A DNA stretch of 49,974 nucleotides from Flavobacteriaceae bacterium UBA980 (lineage in GTDB: Bacteria; Bacteroidota; Bacteroidia; Flavobacteriales; Flavobacteriaceae). The notes beneath the pieces are model-generated. The model worked only from the letters and a program-made list of their open reading frames with translations. It ran no database searches and had not been told where the DNA came from. Location of the stretch: the NCBI GenBank assembly GCA_002292265.1, contig DBBQ01000002.1, positions 1-49,974 on the forward strand, in the 5' to 3' direction. Below are positions 34,972 to 43,690 of this stretch, in pieces (within the stretch, counting starts at the first letter, position 1; each line of letters begins with the position of its first letter). The position numbers and the translations under genes are program-made.

Positions 34972-35775
34972 ATGTTTGAATTAAAAGACCGAGTGATAGT
35001 CCTTACAGGATCCACAGGAGTTCTCGCAGGAGCCCTCGCAAAAAGTTTCGCCAAAGCCCAAGCCAAGTTGGTACTCTTAGGTAGAAATCAATCCCTACTA
35101 GACGAATTAAAGAAAACCTTAGAGGTTCATACCCATGTAGAATGCTATACAGCAGATGTCCTTAACCGAACGGAATTGGAAACTGTACGAGCGGCGGTGA
35201 TGAAAAGTTTGGGGCGAATTGACGCTTTGATTAACGCTGTAGGAGGGAATCTTCCTGGTGCTGCAATCCCTGATGACAAATCCATCTTTGATCTTTCTGA
35301 AACTGATTTCGACGAGGTTGTAGATCTGAATTTAAAAGGTACGATTGTTCCTTCTATCGTTTTCGGTGAGGTGATGGCTAAGCAGGGTCATGGGAGCATA
35401 GTCAATTATTCTTCAATGACGGTAGATCGCGTGATTACAAGAGTAGTTGGTTATTCTGCTGCTAAAGCGGCGATGGAAAATTTTACGCGTTGGATGGCGG
35501 TGGAAATGGCTTTAAAATTTGGTGATGGTATTCGTGTCAATGCCATTGCTCCTGGATTTTTTATTGGAAAACAAAATAAAAAGTTACTCTTGAATGAGGA
35601 CGGTAGCCTGACTGAACGCGGAGAAAAAATTATCCGAAACACGCCTATGAAGCGGTTTGGTGAAGCGGAAGAGCTCAGTGGTGCAATCCACTTTTTATGT
35701 AGTGATAGTGCGCGTTTTGTTACTGGAATTGTGCTTCCTGTAGACGGAGGCTTTGGTGCTTATACTGGGGTTTAA
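34972..35775 (+). CDS. SDR-family oxidoreductase, probable D-mannonate oxidoreductase (fructuronate reductase)
   Basis: This 267-residue classical SDR has a TGSTGVLAGALA cofactor loop, INAVGG in place of NNAG, and catalytic Tyr161 and Lys165 in YSAAK. It lies between a Gfo/Idh gene and uxuA, with uxaC divergent. No UxuB of the long-chain polyol dehydrogenase type is present, so this enzyme is the natural candidate for reducing D-fructuronate to D-mannonate, a role known for some SDR proteins in uronate loci. The start ATG is only 3 bp after the previous stop. Confidence 0.85.
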   Translation: MFELKDRVIVLTGSTGVLAGALAKSFAKAQAKLVLLGRNQSLLDELKKTLEVHTHVECYTADVLNRTELETVRAAVMKSLGRIDALINAVGGNLPGAAIPDDKSIFDLSETDFDEVVDLNLKGTIVPSIVFGEVMAKQGHGSIVNYSSMTVDRVITRVVGYSAAKAAMENFTRWMAVEMALKFGDGIRVNAIAPGFFIGKQNKKLLLNEDGSLTERGEKIIRNTPMKRFGEAEELSGAIHFLCSDSARFVTGIVLPVDGGFGAYTGV

Positions 35776-35788
35776 AAATTATTTTTTT

Positions 35789-37012
35789 ATGAAAGAATCC
35801 TTTCGTTGGTATGGACCCAAAGACGCTGTTTCATTAGCAGACATAAGACAAGCTGGAGCTTTGAATATAGTATCTGCTTTACATCACGTTCCCAATGGTG
35901 AAGTTTGGGAGATAAACCAAATTAAAACCCATCAAGCTTTAATTCAAGAGGCAGGTTTATCCTGGGGAGTTGTAGAATCTGTTCCTATACATGAAGACAT
36001 AAAGCAGCGGGTGGGGGACTATGAAAAGTATATTGAAAATTACAAAAAGACGCTCGAGAATTTATCGGCCTGTGGGATTCATACGGTGTGCTATAATTTT
36101 ATGCCCGTTTTGGATTGGACGAGAACCCATCTCTACAAACCCTTGGAAGACGGCTCCACTGCCCTTTCTTTTGAAATTGATGCGATGCGGGCTTTTGATT
36201 TGTTTATTTTAAAGAGACCACAAGCCTTTGAGGAGTATTCATCTGAAGCAATAGCTACAGCAAAAACGTATTTTGACACCCTTACCACTGAGGAGATTAA
36301 AAAATTGACAGATAGTATAATTGCTGGTCTTCCTGGGGCAGAAGAAGGCTATACGCTGACTCAGTTTAACGAACGTATTCAGGCTTACAAACATTTGAGT
36401 AAAAATGATTTGCATCAGCATTTAATCTTGTTTATGCAAGCGCTAGTTCCTACTTTAGAATCAACTGGAGTTCATATGTGTATTCATCCCGATGATCCTC
36501 CGCATCCACTTTTTGGAATCCCTAGAGTGGTGAGCACCGCAGAAGATTTGGATATTTATTATAATGCGGTTCCTTCTCGAAATAATGGATTAACTTTTTG
36601 TACAGGTTCTTTTGGTGTACGAGCGGACAATGAGCTGTTGGCAATGTTTACCAGGCACGCTTCAAGAATCCATTTTTTGCATTTTAGAAGTACTCAAAGA
36701 GATGGAAAAGGAAATTTTTACGAAGCCAATCATCTTGAAGGGGATGTGGACATGTATGCAATGGTAAAAGCGGCTTTAACTGAAGAGCAAAGAAGAAAAG
36801 AGGAGGGCATAGCCGATTGGGAAATCCCCATGCGTCCCGATCACGGACATCAAATGTTAGACGATTTAAACAAAAACACTAATCCAGGCTATTCTGCTAT
36901 AGGAAGGTTGAAAGGCTTAGCAGAAATTCGGGGTCTTTCTTTCGGAATTAGTAAAATGATCCCTAAAAACCAGAGGTTTAACGAACAAAATTCTATCGAT
37001 GGATTTTTGTAG
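35789..37012 (+). CDS. uxuA: Mannonate dehydratase
   Basis: This 407-residue cytosolic TIM-barrel enzyme is close to the E. coli length (394). Recognisable segments are MKESFRWYGPKDAVSLADIR, VESVPIHEDIK, YNFMPVLDWTRT, MCIHPDDPP, and a C-terminal MRPDHGHQMLDD; the cysteine, histidine and aspartate in these bind Mn or Fe. It dehydrates D-mannonate to 2-keto-3-deoxygluconate. ATG at 35789 is chosen; an upstream GTG in frame would overlap the SDR gene and add non-family residues. Confidence 0.95.
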   Translation: MKESFRWYGPKDAVSLADIRQAGALNIVSALHHVPNGEVWEINQIKTHQALIQEAGLSWGVVESVPIHEDIKQRVGDYEKYIENYKKTLENLSACGIHTVCYNFMPVLDWTRTHLYKPLEDGSTALSFEIDAMRAFDLFILKRPQAFEEYSSEAIATAKTYFDTLTTEEIKKLTDSIIAGLPGAEEGYTLTQFNERIQAYKHLSKNDLHQHLILFMQALVPTLESTGVHMCIHPDDPPHPLFGIPRVVSTAEDLDIYYNAVPSRNNGLTFCTGSFGVRADNELLAMFTRHASRIHFLHFRSTQRDGKGNFYEANHLEGDVDMYAMVKAALTEEQRRKEEGIADWEIPMRPDHGHQMLDDLNKNTNPGYSAIGRLKGLAEIRGLSFGISKMIPKNQRFNEQNSIDGFL

Positions 37013-37035
37013 ACTACTAACTAAAGACAACTCAC

Positions 37036-37779
37036 ATGATTAAAAAATATTTTTTTTTACTACTCTCAATTCTAGCTTTTTCAGCTTTTGGACAAAAAGA
37101 ATATTACGAGCTACGAAAATATGAGCTTCCGTTTAATTCTTCAGAAGCAGCACTACACGATTACCTATCCTTGGCATTGTTACCCACTTTAAATCGCCAA
37201 GGAATAGAAAATATTGGAGTTTTTGAAGTATTAGGTGACCCCACACCTAAAGTCATTTATCTATTTATTCCTTATAAAAGCATGACAATTTATGCTCAAG
37301 TTTTTGAAGCTTTGGCAAAAGACAAAACCTATTTAAAAAAACGAGAAGCATACGATGCTATTTCCGTCAATAAAAAAGTATACAACCGATTTACGTCTTC
37401 TTTTTTAATAGCCTTCGATGGGATACCAAAACTGATTAAACCTAAATCTGACACAAACTTGTTTGAACTCCGAACTTATGAGGGTTATAGTGAGGAAGCT
37501 GTAAGGCGGAAAGTTAAAATGTTTAACGAAGAGGAGTTGCCTATTTTTGAGGCAACAGGTTTGCATTCCGTATTTTTTGGAGAGCAACTCTCGGGACCAT
37601 TAATGCCTGCTTTGACCTATCTGTTAGGTTTTAAATCTATGGAAGAACGCAATACCAATTGGGAAAAATTTCTAGTACATCCAGAATGGAAAAGAATTTC
37701 CGTTTTAAAAGAATACGCCAATACGGTTTCTGATATCAAACGTACCTTTTTGAAGCCTCTAACTTACTCCCAACTTTAG
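37036..37779 (+). CDS. Secreted NIPSNAP-family protein
   Basis: This 247-residue protein begins with a signal peptide (MIKKYFFLLLSILAFSAFGQ) followed by two NIPSNAP-like ferredoxin-fold repeats, starting with YYELRKYELP and LFELRTYEGY. The family's biochemical role is unknown. It is 23 bp after uxuA and probably ends that operon. Secreted NIPSNAP proteins recur beside Gfo/Idh/MocA and DUF1080 genes, which ties it to extracytoplasmic sugar handling by association. Confidence 0.8.
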   Translation: MIKKYFFLLLSILAFSAFGQKEYYELRKYELPFNSSEAALHDYLSLALLPTLNRQGIENIGVFEVLGDPTPKVIYLFIPYKSMTIYAQVFEALAKDKTYLKKREAYDAISVNKKVYNRFTSSFLIAFDGIPKLIKPKSDTNLFELRTYEGYSEEAVRRKVKMFNEEELPIFEATGLHSVFFGEQLSGPLMPALTYLLGFKSMEERNTNWEKFLVHPEWKRISVLKEYANTVSDIKRTFLKPLTYSQL

Positions 37780-37816
37780 AGTAAAACGTTTAAGTTGACG
37801 AGTGAAAGCAATTGCT

Positions 37817-38584
37817 TTATTCCTGTAAAATATAAACAATTCCTCCTTGAAGATGCTTTTGAAACCAAGGCAAGGCATAAAGGTCACTGCTGTGACCTAA
37901 AGCGGTATACCATTGTCGCCCTCCCTCTAGGGTATTGTACCAGGTAAGAGGAGCTTGTTGGGGACGATGTGGGTTTTTTTCGGTTTCTGACACTGTAGCT
38001 AAGTCTGCTTCTAAAAGCACTTTAAAACTTGGATTTATATTTTTGATAAAATAACATTCGTCCGCTGTGTCAAATGTTTTTGGCAAATGTTTTGTAGCAG
38101 GATGATCGGATCGATTTACTTTAATGGTAAAGGTTTGAAAGGGTGGATGTCTTAAAAATGATCCCCCGATAAGTTTCCAAAACCAAGGCCAATTACGCTC
38201 CGATCCAATGGCAGAGTGCAAGCCTCCAAACCCCTTTCCACTAGAACAAAATTTTTGAAAAGCTTCCCTTTGTTTTTCGTTGTCAAAGGCTTCGTTATTT
38301 GTATTGGCAAAAAAGACGGCATCATAACGCATCAGGTCTGGACTCAAGAAAATTTCAGGATCTTCACTTACGGTAGTTTCTATTCCCAGTGCAGCACATA
38401 TCTTTTTTAAAGTTGCGACACTAGTTGCTATATTTTCATGGACATAACCCTTCCCATTCTTAGTGTATAGTAAAAGTTTTTTGCCCTTTATTGTTTGAGA
38501 TTGCGCGTGACCAAACAGCATCCCAAAAAAAAGAAAGAGGCTCAATCCGATTAGAACTTGTTTTTTTAGCGTATTGACAATCAT
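37817..38584 (-). CDS. Secreted ThuA-domain protein
   Basis: This 255-residue protein begins with a signal peptide and carries a ThuA (class I glutamine-amidotransferase-like) domain: KLLLYTKNGKGYVHENI, YDAVFFANTNNEAF, GGLHSAIGS, WYTALGHSSDLYA. ThuA is linked in rhizobia with trehalose use through 3-keto intermediates, and ThuA proteins accompany Gfo/Idh and DUF1080 genes widely. The activity of this copy is unproven. It is 21 bp downstream of the GH95 gene on the same strand. Confidence 0.82.
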   Translation of the reverse strand: MIVNTLKKQVLIGLSLFLFFGMLFGHAQSQTIKGKKLLLYTKNGKGYVHENIATSVATLKKICAALGIETTVSEDPEIFLSPDLMRYDAVFFANTNNEAFDNEKQREAFQKFCSSGKGFGGLHSAIGSERNWPWFWKLIGGSFLRHPPFQTFTIKVNRSDHPATKHLPKTFDTADECYFIKNINPSFKVLLEADLATVSETEKNPHRPQQAPLTWYNTLEGGRQWYTALGHSSDLYALPWFQKHLQGGIVYILQE

Positions 38585-38605
38585 ATTTATTAGATGTTAC
38601 ATGAT

Positions 38606-40966
38606 TTAAAATCTATATGTAAATGGAACTCCAGCTTTTAGATTTACTGTAATTTGTTGGTCTCGATAGAGTAGCTCTTTTTGAGTATTATGCCCTGCTA
38701 GTAATTGAATTTGCTGTAAGCTATTGTTTTTCCAATTTAAATCCACGATTATATTTCCTCTCGCTTTAAGCCCTTTGATACTTCCATGGCTCCAATTGGA
38801 AGGAAGCGCTGGTAGTAAGCGTAGGATATCGGGTTCATGGGATTGTACTAAACTTTCAGCTACACCTGCGGTATAGCCAAAATTTCCATCGATTTGAAAA
38901 GGAGGATGCGCGTCAAAAAGATTGGAATAAATAGACTTTTGAAAAAGCAGTTCAATGTGTTCTTGCGCCATAGCTCCATCCATCAAACGCGCTGCGCAGT
39001 TAATGAGCCAAGCGCGACTCCAGCCTGTTCCTGCTCCTCCGTTTTCCAAACGGTAATCCAGTGTTTTTCGAACTGCCTCAAACAGTTTTGGAGTTTTTGA
39101 TAAACTGATTTGATCGCCTGGGTGAAATCCATACAGATGGGACATATGTCGATGACCGGGCTCCAATTCTTTGTATTCTCGATCCCACTCTAAAATACGG
39201 CCGTCGGACCCTAATTGAAATCCTGGACGAAGTTGTTTTAATTGATTTCTAATTGTAGTGATCTTTTCATTTTTTATTTTCAGGGCATCCGCTGCCAGGA
39301 GATAATTGGTAAAAACCTCGGTAATGACTTGTTGATCCATAGCACTCCCCAAACAGCTCGCTACGGGAACTCCTTGGGCATTGAGGTATCTATTTTCAGG
39401 TGAAGTTGACGGAGCAGAAATCAACGTTCCGTCTCTTTTGTCTTCGATGAGCCAGTCGCTGTAAAATTGAGCTACAGCTTCGATTGCGGGAAAACCTCTT
39501 GTTTTTAGGAACTCAAGATCTTGTGTAAAAAGATAATGCTGCCAATAGTGTTGTGCCATCCAACCTCCAGCTCCAAAAGAAGCACCCCAATAAGCGGTAG
39601 GAGCTCTTAACCATGTCGGTGCCCAGAGATCTGTGGCATGGGGTAAGAAGGAACCTCGAGCACCAAAGTTTTTTTCTGCGGTTTCTCGACCGCTTTCTAT
39701 AAGCCGATCTACAAAGTCAAATAAAGGTCCGTTCAACTCATCCAGTTGGGTGAGGTTGGCGAGCCAGTAATTCATTTGAAGGTTGATATTCAGGTGGTAA
39801 TCCGCATTCCAAGGCGCATTGATGTGTGGATTCCATAAACCTTGGAGGTTGGCCGGAAGGGTTCCTGCCCGTGAAGAACCGATTAGCAAATACCTGCCAT
39901 AATGAAACAAGGTTTCCTGAAGCTCAAGATCTATTGCTCCTTGTTTTACAGCTTCTAAGCGTTTGTCGGTAGGTTGGTTTTGAAGGGTATTGTCGGTGAT
40001 CAGATCAAATTGTACCCGATTGAATAAGGATTGATGGTCTTCGAGGTGTCGTTGTTCCAAATATGCTAAGTCTTTGGATTGCAAAGCCTCTAGTTGTTTT
40101 AGATTTTGTACTTGATATTCTTCGTGATAAAAGGAAGAATTGGAGACAAGGTAGAGTTCCAATTCTTGAACTCCATCGAGAGCTATTGAATTGTCAGTTG
40201 CAGTTACCGTTCCTCCTGTATGTTTTGTTTTGATGCGGGTTTGAAATCGAACGCCATCGTTAATTGGTGCGGGCTGAGAGTTAAAACGCCCTTTGCGTTG
40301 GGTTATTTCTCCTTCTAGGATCAAATCGCCCTCCAAGATGAAGGTTCTAGCAGTAGGAACCCCTTCGTCTTGCGGTCTTTGGAGGCTTAGCCTTCCGTTC
40401 AGCCCTTTGGGATGGGTACTTTTTAGGGCAACAACAATGACTTGATCAGCAGCTGAGACAAACACCTTTTGCGAAACGGGATAGCCATTGGTTTTATAAT
40501 GAGTTTCAGCTATTGCGGAATTGAGGTTTAAACTTCGTTTGTAGTCGGTAATGCTATCGTGATCAAAGTGTAGAATTAAATCCCCCAGTGTCTGGTGAGA
40601 CCGGACTAGGGTTTTATTTGAAAATTTTTCAACTAAAAGGGAATCTACTTTTTGAATTTCACCCAAAAAAAGCAAACGCCGAATTTCCTTTAAATTTTCT
40701 GGTGTACCTTCTGGGTGATCCCAACCCAAATCTTTAGGCCATAGGGAATCGTCGTTTAGTTGGAGTCGCTCTTTTATCGGATTTCCAAATACCATAGCTC
40801 CTATCCGACCATTTCCTACAGGCAGTGCCTCCTCCCAAACAGAAGCGGCTTGTTCGTACCATAAAATTTGATCGTTTTGATTTGAGTGATCGGCATGGGT
40901 TTCACAACTGTGAAATGGTAGGGTCAAAAAAAGGAATATCAAAAGTAGGTGCACTCTCATTATCAA
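38606..40966 (-). CDS. GH95 alpha-L-fucosidase-type glycoside hydrolase
   Basis: This 786-residue exported protein has a signal ending FHSCE, probably a lipoprotein. The N-terminal beta domain begins WYEQAASVWEEALPVGNGRI, the GH95 hallmark, followed by an (alpha/alpha)6 barrel. Inferred catalytic residues are Asn393 and Asn395 in HLNINLQMNYW (which activate Asp), acid Glu524 in STSPENRY, and Asp693 in QIDGNFG, in the same order and similar spacing as in characterised GH95 enzymes. The family removes alpha-1,2-L-fucose; some members prefer L-galactose. It points to fucose- or L-galactose-capped marine or host glycans as the source of the substrate. It is co-directional with thuA. Confidence 0.9.
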   Translation of the reverse strand: MIMRVHLLLIFLFLTLPFHSCETHADHSNQNDQILWYEQAASVWEEALPVGNGRIGAMVFGNPIKERLQLNDDSLWPKDLGWDHPEGTPENLKEIRRLLFLGEIQKVDSLLVEKFSNKTLVRSHQTLGDLILHFDHDSITDYKRSLNLNSAIAETHYKTNGYPVSQKVFVSAADQVIVVALKSTHPKGLNGRLSLQRPQDEGVPTARTFILEGDLILEGEITQRKGRFNSQPAPINDGVRFQTRIKTKHTGGTVTATDNSIALDGVQELELYLVSNSSFYHEEYQVQNLKQLEALQSKDLAYLEQRHLEDHQSLFNRVQFDLITDNTLQNQPTDKRLEAVKQGAIDLELQETLFHYGRYLLIGSSRAGTLPANLQGLWNPHINAPWNADYHLNINLQMNYWLANLTQLDELNGPLFDFVDRLIESGRETAEKNFGARGSFLPHATDLWAPTWLRAPTAYWGASFGAGGWMAQHYWQHYLFTQDLEFLKTRGFPAIEAVAQFYSDWLIEDKRDGTLISAPSTSPENRYLNAQGVPVASCLGSAMDQQVITEVFTNYLLAADALKIKNEKITTIRNQLKQLRPGFQLGSDGRILEWDREYKELEPGHRHMSHLYGFHPGDQISLSKTPKLFEAVRKTLDYRLENGGAGTGWSRAWLINCAARLMDGAMAQEHIELLFQKSIYSNLFDAHPPFQIDGNFGYTAGVAESLVQSHEPDILRLLPALPSNWSHGSIKGLKARGNIIVDLNWKNNSLQQIQLLAGHNTQKELLYRDQQITVNLKAGVPFTYRF

Positions 40967-41101
40967 ATAGAATTTAAATCTTCTTTAGGCTTCAATTTAG
41001 AGAAATAATTAGGAAATAGAATTTTTAGTTGACAACTTTTCTTTTGTAGTGTTGATTTTGAGTTTCATAATAAAACAGTATTTTTCCTTTTTAAAATATT
41101 C

Positions 41102-41998
41102 ATGACCTCAAATACAATCGTTTGTTTTGGTGAAGTACTTTGGGATCTTTTTCCCGAAGGAAAAAAAGTAGGGGGCGCTCCTTTCAATGTAGCCAGCTCC
41201 TTAAAAAGTTTAGGTGCAGAGGTTCGTTTTATTAGTCGGGTTGGTAATGATGCCTTAGGAGAGGGGCTTCTTGCAGCTGTACACGCTCAGGGAATCGCGA
41301 CAGACCAGATACAACGGGATTCCAAGCACAAAACAGGTGTCGTTCATGTAAATTTGGATTCAAAGGGATCTGCCCAATACGAAATTGAAAAAGATGTCGC
41401 TTGGGATTTTATTGTGGCCCAACCTGAAACGATTTCTCTCGTGGCAAACTCCCCTGCATTTATTTTTGGTAGTTTGATCGCGCGAGGATTTTCTTTGGAA
41501 GCACTAAATACCTTTTTAGGAGTAGCACAGTTTCGGGTTTTTGATCTAAACCTCAGACCTCCTTTTTACAGCTTGAGTTTGTTAAAGGATTTAATGCAGC
41601 AGGCCGAAATGCTCAAATTCAACGATGAAGAATTGTACGAACTCGCGGCAGCGTTGGACTCCCCATTTCACGCATTGGACCGGCACATTGAGTTTATTGC
41701 AAAACAAACCCAAACAGAAATCATTTGTGTTACCAAGGGAAAGTTTGGTGCGGTTTTATATCACTATGGCGAATGGTTTTACAATAGTGGGTACCAGATA
41801 GAGGTCCGAGATGCCGTTGGGGCGGGTGACTCTTTTTTAGCTACTTTAGTTCAGTGTTTGTTAGAAAAAAGACCACGTAAGAATGCATTGGACAGAGCCT
41901 GTGCTATGGGAGCTCTTGTTGCCGGAAGTTCAGGCGCAAACCCCAAGATTTCAGAAAGTGATTTAATTACCTTTATGGGTAATTCAAACACACATTAA
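41102..41998 (+). CDS. PfkB-family sugar kinase (fructokinase or 2-keto-3-deoxygluconate kinase type)
   Basis: This 298-residue cytosolic ribokinase-family enzyme has GGAPFNVA near the N-terminus and the C-terminal signature DAVGAGDSF at 237-245 with catalytic Asp243. GGAPFNVA is typical of fructokinases. Its position next to a uronate locus also allows 2-keto-3-deoxygluconate as substrate, which would complete the route from UxuA; sequence does not decide between them. It is divergent from the GH95 gene. Confidence 0.85.
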   Translation: MTSNTIVCFGEVLWDLFPEGKKVGGAPFNVASSLKSLGAEVRFISRVGNDALGEGLLAAVHAQGIATDQIQRDSKHKTGVVHVNLDSKGSAQYEIEKDVAWDFIVAQPETISLVANSPAFIFGSLIARGFSLEALNTFLGVAQFRVFDLNLRPPFYSLSLLKDLMQQAEMLKFNDEELYELAAALDSPFHALDRHIEFIAKQTQTEIICVTKGKFGAVLYHYGEWFYNSGYQIEVRDAVGAGDSFLATLVQCLLEKRPRKNALDRACAMGALVAGSSGANPKISESDLITFMGNSNTH

Positions 41999-42030
41999 TT
42001 TTTGTTTTATTTTGCTTTTAATCTACCACT

Positions 42031-42741
42031 ATGAATAAAAATATTTTTTTACTGCTTTGTTTTCTAGGACATCAATTTGCTTTAGCGCAAGGGTTCGAGG
42101 GAAGCAAATTACTGGATAAAGCCATCGCCTATCACGATCCCGAAGCCAAATGGGAAACCTTTAATGCAGCTTTTGTGGTAACAATGGAAACGCCAAACCG
42201 TCCTGAGAGGAAAAGTATAATTACCGTGAATTTTCCGGCTTCATTTTTTAGTCTTGAAGTGTATCAAAACGAAAACACCTTGGTTTCGATACTCGATAAG
42301 AAAGAATGTCATCTGAGCTTTAACGGAGCAACTGATTTTTCAGAAGAAATCCGAAAGCAGTACCGCTTGGATTGTGATCGCGCTGAATTTTACAAAAAGT
42401 ATTACACCTACCTCTATGGTCTTCCGATGAAACTCAAAAATCCGGGAACGCTTATTGACCCCAAAGTAAATGAGCGACGGATTGAGGGGAAACCGTATTG
42501 GGTTTTGAAAGTGAATTATGAAAAGGAAGTAGGTGAGGACACATGGTATTTTTACTTTGATCAAAAAACCTATGCCCTAAAGCAGTACCAGTTTTATCAT
42601 GACGAATCCAAAAATGATGGGGAATACATTATATTGGAAGGCGAGCTTGACGTAAATGGAATCAAAATGCCTAAAGATAGAAGTTGGTATTATAACTCAA
42701 ATAATCAATTTTTGGGAATCGATCGATTGACTAACAATTAA
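42031..42741 (+). CDS. Secreted DUF6503 protein
   Basis: This 236-residue protein begins with a signal peptide (MNKNIFLLLCFLGHQFALAQ) and matches DUF6503, an exported family related to outer-membrane lipoprotein-sorting (LolA-like) beta folds, with KLLDKAIAYHDPEAKWETF at the start and YFYFDQKTYALKQYQFYH late. Function is unknown; a lipid- or hydrophobe-binding half barrel is plausible. It follows the kinase by 32 bp and precedes a DUF1080 gene by 13 bp. Confidence 0.7.
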   Translation: MNKNIFLLLCFLGHQFALAQGFEGSKLLDKAIAYHDPEAKWETFNAAFVVTMETPNRPERKSIITVNFPASFFSLEVYQNENTLVSILDKKECHLSFNGATDFSEEIRKQYRLDCDRAEFYKKYYTYLYGLPMKLKNPGTLIDPKVNERRIEGKPYWVLKVNYEKEVGEDTWYFYFDQKTYALKQYQFYHDESKNDGEYIILEGELDVNGIKMPKDRSWYYNSNNQFLGIDRLTNN

Positions 42742-42754
42742 ATTTAAATTAAAA

Positions 42755-43687
42755 ATGAAAAACAAATTGAAAAACTATTACCTGTTCTTTGCCTTTATTG
42801 CATTTAGCGGAGCTGCGCAAGAGGACAAAGATCTTATTGGAAAATGGGATTTAGAGGTTGAGATGAATGGAAAAACAGCACCTTCTTGGCTGGAGGTAAA
42901 ACGATCTGGGGTCAGTACTTTGATAGGCTATTTTGTAGAATACAACGGTAGTGCACGTCCTATTTCAGAAGTCCACTTCCATAAAGGGATTGTTGACTTT
43001 AGTATCCCGCCTCAATGGAATGGATTCAATGATTTGCATTTTACCGCTCTACTTAGTGAGGGGAGCTTAGAAGGAACCCTCTTGGGAAGTGATGGAAAAG
43101 CGTATGCGTTTAAAGGGGAAAGAGCCCCTAAATTGATTCGGAATAAAAAAGCGGTTTGGGGAAAACCCAAAACTCTTTTTTCTGGAAAAAATCTCAAGGG
43201 ATGGCGTTCTTCAGATCCCGATCGAACGAATCAATGGGTTGCAGCAGAAGGGATTCTACAAAACCCTAGCTCAGGAGTGAATCTAATCACTGAGGACACT
43301 TATGAGGACTTTAAATTGCACATTGAGTTTCGCTATCCCAAAGGGAGCAATTCTGGGGTGTATCTCAGAGGGCGTTATGAGGTTCAGATTGAAGACAATT
43401 ATGGGAAAGAACCTACGTCCACCCTTTTTGGGGGGATTTATGGCTTTTTAACACCCAACGAGATGGCCGCTTTGCCTGCAGGAGAGTGGCAGAGTTACGA
43501 CATCACTTTAGAAGGAAGAAGAGTTTCTGTGGTGGCCAATGGAAAGAAAATCATTACCGATCAGATCATTCCGGGAATAACGGGAGGTGCTTTGGACAGT
43601 AAAGAGGGACTACCTGGACCTCTTATGCTGCAAGGGGATCACGGACCTGTGGAATACAGGAATATCAGCATACAGTTGCCGGAGTAG
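42755..43687 (+). CDS. Secreted DUF1080 (3-keto-disaccharide hydrolase family) protein
   Basis: This 310-residue protein begins with a signal peptide ending SGAAQ. An N-terminal beta domain of about 120 residues (GKWDLEVEMNGKTAPSWLEV) is followed by one DUF1080 domain from LFSGKNLKGWRSSD to the C-terminus, with FRYPKGSNSGVYLRGRYEVQ. The SNSG motif and WQSYDITLEGRRVSVVANGK strand are typical. It is a second, differently built DUF1080 protein in the window, and could act on 3-keto glycosides made by the Gfo/Idh enzymes. It ends 3 bp from the convergent next gene. Confidence 0.85.
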   Translation: MKNKLKNYYLFFAFIAFSGAAQEDKDLIGKWDLEVEMNGKTAPSWLEVKRSGVSTLIGYFVEYNGSARPISEVHFHKGIVDFSIPPQWNGFNDLHFTALLSEGSLEGTLLGSDGKAYAFKGERAPKLIRNKKAVWGKPKTLFSGKNLKGWRSSDPDRTNQWVAAEGILQNPSSGVNLITEDTYEDFKLHIEFRYPKGSNSGVYLRGRYEVQIEDNYGKEPTSTLFGGIYGFLTPNEMAALPAGEWQSYDITLEGRRVSVVANGKKIITDQIIPGITGGALDSKEGLPGPLMLQGDHGPVEYRNISIQLPE

Positions 43688-43690
43688 TAA

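Noticed and set aside
37804..37817. Perfect 14 bp palindrome AAAGCAATTGCTTT between convergent genes
   Set aside because: It has no loop and only a weak T tract, so it cannot be called a terminator; a single palindrome this short may be chance.
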